DNA of 5,331 nucleotides from Pseudomonadota bacterium (GTDB lineage Bacteria > Bdellovibrionota > UBA1018 > CAIMNF01): positions 1 through 5,331 of the forward strand of contig JAIXVT010000159.1 of the NCBI GenBank assembly GCA_027482725.1. Reading direction: 5' to 3'. Position numbers and translations under genes: made by a program. The notes beneath the pieces are model-generated. The model was given only the letters and a program-made list of their open reading frames with translations, had not been told where the DNA came from and searched no databases. Positions 5,197 through 5,331 of this stretch are shown here, in pieces. Positions within the stretch are counted from its first letter, which is position 1, and every line of letters starts with the position of its first letter.

Positions 5197-5331
5197 TTAA
5201 CTGAAAAACTCCAATGCGGCACGACGCATGAGTTCCTGGTGCGTCATCACTCCCGTACCCTTTTTTACAGCGGGATTCTTACCATTAGCGTCAGCGAAAC
5301 GACATCCTCGCCCGATGGATGCAGAGGCGGG
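5197..5331 (-). CDS. Hypothetical protein, C-terminal part (runs off right edge)
   Basis: An open frame enters from the right edge and stops at TAA on 5199-5197, giving the last 44 residues. These include GRGCRFADANGKN, AVKKGTGVMTHQELMRR and the end AALEFFS. The piece is basic, with a likely final helix (THQELMRRAALEFF). No start lies in the window and no family is recognised. Support comes from the uninterrupted frame, its GC content against the AT-rich DNA beyond the stop, the same strand as all other genes, and a strong hairpin 14 nt after the stop. It is the most upstream gene of the visible run. Confidence 0.6.
   Translation of the reverse strand, partial: PASASIGRGCRFADANGKNPAVKKGTGVMTHQELMRRAALEFFS

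Noticed and set aside
4977..5204. 75-codon plus-strand frame at the right end
   Set aside because: It spans a hairpin and the AT-rich gap, overlaps the better-supported 43-residue minus-strand ORF, and has low-complexity content.

Overview
The window looks like DNA of a virus of a protist or alga that uses Mimivirus-type transcription signals. It could be a Nucleocytoviricota (Imitervirales-like) giant virus, or a smaller relative or parasite such as a virophage or polinton-like virus. Four things support this: an archaeo-eukaryotic primase fused to an SF3/D5-type helicase; two small proteins that I recognise as the DUF5754 and DUF5872 types often seen in giant viruses, virophages and some phages; an orphan beta-class DNA methyltransferase; and AAAATTGA-like motifs 37-43 nt ahead of three start codons, matching the Mimivirus early promoter. 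There are no bacterial ribosome binding sites, tRNAs or rRNAs, and no capsid or packaging gene to settle the lineage.

All supported genes lie on the minus strand and are transcribed right to left. From right to left they are: the C-terminus of an unknown protein (5197-5331, cut by the edge); a 43-residue ORF with a hydrophobic N-terminus (4928-5059); the DNA methyltransferase (4141-4860); a DUF5872-like protein (3767-4129); a DUF5754-like protein (3436-3747); a 63-residue basic helical protein (3181-3372); the 865-residue primase-helicase (477-3074); and the N-terminus of an unknown protein (1-137, cut by the edge). The methyltransferase, DUF5872 and DUF5754 genes are separated by only 11 and 19 nt. 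The 63-residue gene, the primase-helicase and the left partial gene each have their own promoter-like motif. Inverted repeats able to form hairpins lie 7-14 nt beyond three stop codons, recalling the Mimivirus rule that hairpins mark mRNA 3' ends.

The most unusual region is the 339-nt gap between the primase-helicase stop and the left partial gene (138-476). It carries nine full or degenerate copies of GGTGACGATTT (or its complement AAATCGTCACC). These form an inverted array of three units per arm around an AT-rich core, a separate perfect 14-bp inverted repeat, and a 32-bp imperfect direct repeat that bounds most of the array. Because it lies next to the replication gene it could be a replication origin or initiator-binding site, but a regulatory, recombination or transposable-repeat role is equally open.

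Taken together, the window holds a replication module (primase-helicase plus possible origin), a DNA modification gene and small proteins of unknown role. How these genes cooperate is inference from gene order.
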